Shown piece after piece: positions 6,622-9,019 of a stretch of 9,019 bases of DNA (positions within the stretch are counted from its first letter, which is position 1; each line of letters opens with the position of its first letter). Where the stretch lies: contig DPVV01000187.1 in assembly GCA_003526525.1 (NCBI GenBank), positions 729-9,747 on the forward strand, in the 5' to 3' direction. The DNA comes from Lachnoclostridium phytofermentans. GTDB taxonomy: Bacteria; Bacillota; Clostridia; Lachnospirales; Lachnospiraceae. The position numbers were made by a program, and so were the translations under genes. The notes under the pieces are model-generated. The model made no database searches. It worked only from the letters and a program-made list of their open reading frames with translations, and was not told the origin of the DNA.

Positions 6622-7098
6622 CTTATGGTACGGTTCCCCACTCATAATCCTATACCCTCTATACACCTGCTCCAACAAAATCATCCTCATAACCTGATGT
6701 GGAAATGTCATCTTAGAAAAACTAAGCTTAAAATCTGCCCTATCTAAAACTTCACTATCCAACCCAAGTGAGCCACCAATCACAAAAGCAAGATGACTTT
6801 CTCCGTTAACGCCAAGTTGTTGCATCTTATCTGCTAATTCTTCGGATGAGAGCATCTTACCTTCAATTGCAAGTGCAATGACATAAGCGCTATCCTTGAT
6901 ATTTTTTAATATCCTCTCGCCCTCTTTTTTCTTAATCTGAAGTTCTTCTGCAGGCGAGGCGTTGTCTGGTGTTTTTTCATCTGGCAACTCGATTATCTCT
7001 AATTTGCAATACCTGCTTAAGCGTTTTGAATACTCATCAATTGCCATCGTTAAATATTTTTCTTTTATTTTTCCTACACATACTACTGTAATTTTCAT
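6619..7098 (-). CDS. rlmH: 23S rRNA (pseudouridine1915-N3)-methyltransferase RlmH
   Basis: RlmH is a small SPOUT-class methyltransferase that uses S-adenosylmethionine to methylate N3 of pseudouridine 1915 in helix 69 of 23S rRNA, acting on assembled 70S ribosomes as a homodimer. The 159-residue length matches the family. [16 protein letters not shown] at the start, [16 protein letters not shown] near residues 87-104, the knot loop [14 protein letters not shown] near 119-132, and the C-terminal block [34 protein letters not shown] in register are all diagnostic. ATG 7096-7098 is the natural start; the nearest ribosome-like site, GGAAAGG, is about 13 bases upstream, which is rather far. The gene lies 163 bases downstream of the ThrE pair on the same strand, separated by a tandem repeat. 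A tRNA-like hairpin overlaps its stop codon and a terminator follows. Its staphylococcal ortholog (orfX) holds the SCC attachment site at the same 3' end. Confidence 0.97.
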   Translation of the reverse strand: MKITVVCVGKIKEKYLTMAIDEYSKRLSRYCKLEIIELPDEKTPDNASPAEELQIKKKEGERILKNIKDSAYVIALAIEGKMLSSEELADKMQQLGVNGESHLAFVIGGSLGLDSEVLDRADFKLSFSKMTFPHQVMRMILLEQVYRGYRIMSGEPYHK

Positions 7099-7178
7099 AT
7101 TAATAATTATGCCTTTCCATAGCCTGTAAACTTTGTTCCGCTCGTATTAAGTTGCATATAAAATACAAAGTTGTTCGA

Positions 7179-7276
7179 TACAAGCACAAAGTGTCATGTT
7201 AAAAGTACAAATTTGCATGCTACAATTACAAATTTGCGTGCTACAAGTACAAATTTGCGTATTACAAGCCCAAATC
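7179..7276. repeat. 21-bp tandem repeat array between rlmH and the exporter gene
   Basis: Four adjacent 21-base units (7179-7199, 7200-7220, 7221-7241, 7242-7262) follow the pattern TACAAGTACAAATTTGCGTG plus one base. A partial fifth unit (7263-7276) runs into the last codons of the exporter gene, and a weaker copy may precede at 7158-7178. Units three and four are the closest match, and the first is the most diverged. Most units contain the 8-base palindrome CAAATTTG. Confidence 0.8.
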
Positions 7277-7858
7277 ATCCTTTTCTCTTTCCTTCATCTT
7301 CTTTCGTAATGCTTCTGCTCTAGCAAGAAGGTCTTGTTCCATTCGTTTCTCTTCCTCCTCAAGAACGTGACCAGTACTATCTTCTACACTAACGCTTCCT
7401 TGCAGCTCGATGTCCTCCGCTTCTTTACCTACCACGGATAGAGGCTTTTGAAAGAATTTAAAAAATGTATCCATTATAAAAATACCAATTGCTATCATAC
7501 CAGCAATTTGGAGAGTTTGATAAAAGTAATAAGAAGCTTTTGCTCCATCTTCTAGAATTAAGTAATAAACAATACGGTATGTCCCAACACCAGGAACCAA
7601 AGGTAAAATACCAGGAATCAAAAATACGGTTACTGGAGCTTTAAATCTTCTTGCGAAGGCGTGGGAGATAAAAGCAATAACTAAAGTAGCAACAAAAACA
7701 CTCATAGCAAGACTTAAACCTCTGCCAAGACTGATGAGATAAACAAGCCAATCGATTGCTCCCACTATTGCTGAGTATACTAAAAATTTTCTTGGTACTC
7801 CAAATGCCAAAGCTAGGGTAAGTACTGCGATAAAGGCACCTATAATCTGTACTATCAT
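7262..7858 (-). CDS. Threonine/serine exporter, C-terminal half (DUF3815/YjjB-like, ThrE family)
   Basis: This 198-residue membrane protein corresponds to the second domain of ThrE, the Corynebacterium threonine/serine exporter, which many bacteria encode as two proteins. About five hydrophobic segments are visible: QIIGAFIAVLTLALAFGV near 4-21, then near 26-46, near 50-68, the conserved VFLIPGILPLVPGVGTYR near 78-95, and IAGMIAIGIFIMDTFF near 118-133. The PGxxPLVPGVGTYR segment is characteristic of the family. The last 55 or so residues form a charged cytosolic tail rich in Glu, Lys and Arg (EEEEKRMEQDLLARAEALRK), longer than in minimal family members. ATG 7856-7858 has AGGAGGT 5 bases upstream and overlaps the stop of the preceding gene as ATGA, so the two halves are translationally coupled. 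The stop codon abuts the 21-bp repeat array. Confidence 0.88.
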   Translation of the reverse strand: MIVQIIGAFIAVLTLALAFGVPRKFLVYSAIVGAIDWLVYLISLGRGLSLAMSVFVATLVIAFISHAFARRFKAPVTVFLIPGILPLVPGVGTYRIVYYLILEDGAKASYYFYQTLQIAGMIAIGIFIMDTFFKFFQKPLSVVGKEAEDIELQGSVSVEDSTGHVLEEEEKRMEQDLLARAEALRKKMKEREKDDLGL

Positions 7859-8628
7859 ACAATACCTCCTAACATCACTTTAGCAAGTGCGAGTCCAGCA
7901 CCTATTCCAACGGCAAGAGAAGCCGCTGTTACAAATGCTTCTACTAATCTTGCAGCACCAGATACATAATCACCCTGAAGCGTATCTCTAATGCCATTCG
8001 TTAAAGCTACACCGGGTAATAACGGCATGATAGCGCCTGCAATGATCAATTCCATCTCTGCATTCAAATGAAAAAGATTTACGATACAAGTCGAGCTGAT
8101 TGCCATTACGGCACATATCATCATATTGGTTACAAAGCGGTTAATTTTTAACCTTTTCGACATAATATTGCTAACCATAATAAAGATACCATTCCACATA
8201 GCAAGAAAACACTCTAAGAAATTTGCTCCAAGAAGGATTGCAAATCCTGGAGCTGCAATAATCATACAAAGATAGGCGAGCCAAGTTGGATAACGTACAA
8301 CTTTCGTAAGTTCGTTTAGCTTTTCATTTGCAGTTTCAAGGTCGATTTCTCCACTGCATAATTTTCGTGAAATATCATTCGCGTAATAGATGTTTCCTAA
8401 ATCTGTTTGCCTCTCTGCAACTCGCCTTACCTGGCTAATTGCATCAATTGAGGAATCTGCTAATGTAACAATAATCCCTGTAGACACAACAAAAACATCG
8501 CAGCGATCAAACCCCGATGTTTTTAATATTCGATAGATGGTATCCTCAACTCGATAAGTTTCCGCACCAGAACGTAACATAATCTCACCTGCCAGCACTG
8601 CGGTATCCACCAATAATTTATAGTTCAT
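7855..8628 (-). CDS. Threonine/serine exporter, N-terminal half (DUF1212/YjjP-like, ThrE family)
   Basis: This 257-residue protein is the first half of a split ThrE-type exporter. The soluble N-terminal part shows the family motif AGEIMLRSGAETYRVEDTI near residues 13-31 and a strand TGIIVTL near 50-56. The membrane part starts near residue 114 with WLAYLCMIIAAPGFAILLGA, then helices near 138-156, 167-187 and 192-212, and ends with a glycine/alanine-rich helix near 230-250. Between the last helices lies the diagnostic MPLLPGVALTNGIRDTLQGD followed by YVSGAARLVEA, which contains the GD-x2-SG signature. ATG 8626-8628 has GAGG 6 bases upstream within AAGGCGAGG. The stop overlaps the start of the partner gene by four bases, so the two proteins are probably made in equal amounts and form one exporter for threonine or serine. 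Substrate choice is taken from the family and is not proven here. Confidence 0.88.
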   Translation of the reverse strand: MNYKLLVDTAVLAGEIMLRSGAETYRVEDTIYRILKTSGFDRCDVFVVSTGIIVTLADSSIDAISQVRRVAERQTDLGNIYYANDISRKLCSGEIDLETANEKLNELTKVVRYPTWLAYLCMIIAAPGFAILLGANFLECFLAMWNGIFIMVSNIMSKRLKINRFVTNMMICAVMAISSTCIVNLFHLNAEMELIIAGAIMPLLPGVALTNGIRDTLQGDYVSGAARLVEAFVTAASLAVGIGAGLALAKVMLGGIV

Positions 8629-8721
8629 TCACATCCTCGCCTTCTTTGGATGATAAAGCAGATTTATGTTCCGCTTTTCTTTCTCCTCCTAACTTTCAAG
8701 CAGGTTCATTTACTGTAAGAT

Positions 8722-8750
8722 ACTATACTCAAAATAGAAATTTATGTCAA
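8722..8750 (-). promoter_or_regulatory. Near-consensus sigma-A promoter of the ThrE-type operon
   Basis: Read leftward, a perfect TTGACA (8745-8750) and TATAGT (8722-8727) are 17 bases apart. The leader is about 85 bases. It contains an extra, unused AGGAGGAG ribosome-like sequence around 8683-8692 and a possible AAAGC/GCTTT hairpin before the real ribosome site. These may affect translation, but no known riboswitch is recognised. Confidence 0.75.
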
Positions 8751-8776
8751 TACCAGTTTTTATTTTTTATTAAGGA

Positions 8777-8814
8777 TGAAACTTATCTTTGCGGGTGAAA
8801 CTTATCTTTGTGGT
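8777..8814. repeat. 19-bp direct repeat upstream of the exporter promoter
   Basis: TGAAACTTATCTTTGCGGG (8777-8795) is followed directly by TGAAACTTATCTTTGTGGT (8796-8814), matching at 17 of 19 positions. A degraded third copy (TAAAATCTATC) follows. It lies just upstream of the -35 box, so it may bind an activator or may be a simple duplication. Confidence 0.75.
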
Positions 8815-9019
8815 TAAAATCTATCATAATTATAATGTGAGCTGTTAAAAATAGCAAGAGAATAGAGTTTATTGTCGCAAATAAGTGTTTTTCCCATATA
8901 ATTACAATGGCAAAACAATATATGAACAAACAATAACATAAATTGTTCACAAATTATTTTAAATTACTTCATAGTTTCCTCATATTTATTGAATATAATA
9001 AAAGCATGAAAGTGAATCT
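8815..9019. other. AT-rich non-coding right end with an inverted repeat
   Basis: No coding region is supported. TGAACAA (8923-8929) and TTGTTCA (8943-8949) form a 7-base inverted repeat with a 13-base gap. A TATAAT at 8994-8999 and an ATG at 9006 might belong to a rightward gene beyond the window, but there is no good -35 box or ribosome site. Confidence 0.4.

Noticed and set aside
7158..7276. CRISPR array
   Set aside because: The 21-base units are directly adjacent with no unique spacers, and no cas genes are present.
7641..7862. Leftward open frame of 73 codons in another frame
   Set aside because: It lies within the DUF3815 exporter gene and has an unusual Tyr/Cys/Ser-rich composition typical of a shifted frame.

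Overview
The window looks like chromosomal DNA from a low-GC Firmicute, probably of class Clostridia and perhaps Lachnospiraceae-like. This rests on AT-rich coding sequence, strong AGGAGG-type ribosome binding sites, sigma-A promoters, and the character of RlmH and of the two-gene ThrE-type exporter. The genus cannot be fixed from the sequence alone.

Layout. (1) 1-1748: a leftward DeoR-type HTH/WYL regulator, cut by the window edge and interrupted by two in-frame stops, diverges from an intact rightward Gfo/Idh/MocA oxidoreductase. (2) 1749-2125: an intergenic stretch with one terminator-like hairpin for each strand. (3) 2126-4838: a leftward cassette with its own promoter. It holds a small KTSC-like protein gene with a stop at codon 4, then a roughly 790-codon ATPase gene. 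That gene carries Walker A, a CPYC zinc-hook motif, an SVGER signature, Walker B, an H-loop and a C-terminal Arg-x3-Glu...His set, which matches the RloC/PrrC family of wobble-nucleotide-excising anticodon nucleases. Three frameshifts break it. (4) 4839-5292: a decayed, gene-poor stretch with a rightward terminator, a rightward promoter and an operator-like inverted repeat. (5) 5293-6325: a rightward VOC/glyoxalase-fold gene and a cysteine-rich protein of unknown function. (6) 6451-6621: back-to-back terminators and a tRNA-like hairpin that overlaps the rlmH stop codon. (7) 6619-8750: leftward core genes, namely rlmH, a 21-bp tandem repeat array, and an overlapping gene pair encoding the two halves of a ThrE-type threonine/serine exporter behind a near-consensus promoter. 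(8) 8751-9019: non-coding, with a 19-bp direct repeat and an inverted repeat.

How it fits together. The ThrE halves are translationally coupled by an ATGA overlap and probably form one membrane transporter. RlmH is a housekeeping rRNA methyltransferase. Between the left-hand regulator and rlmH lies an accessory stretch rich in broken genes, whose centre is an inactivated tRNase-type defence or suicide module. A nearly identical 16-bp operator-like inverted repeat lies in front of both the oxidoreductase and the VOC gene. This suggests that the WYL regulator, now disrupted, once controlled both.
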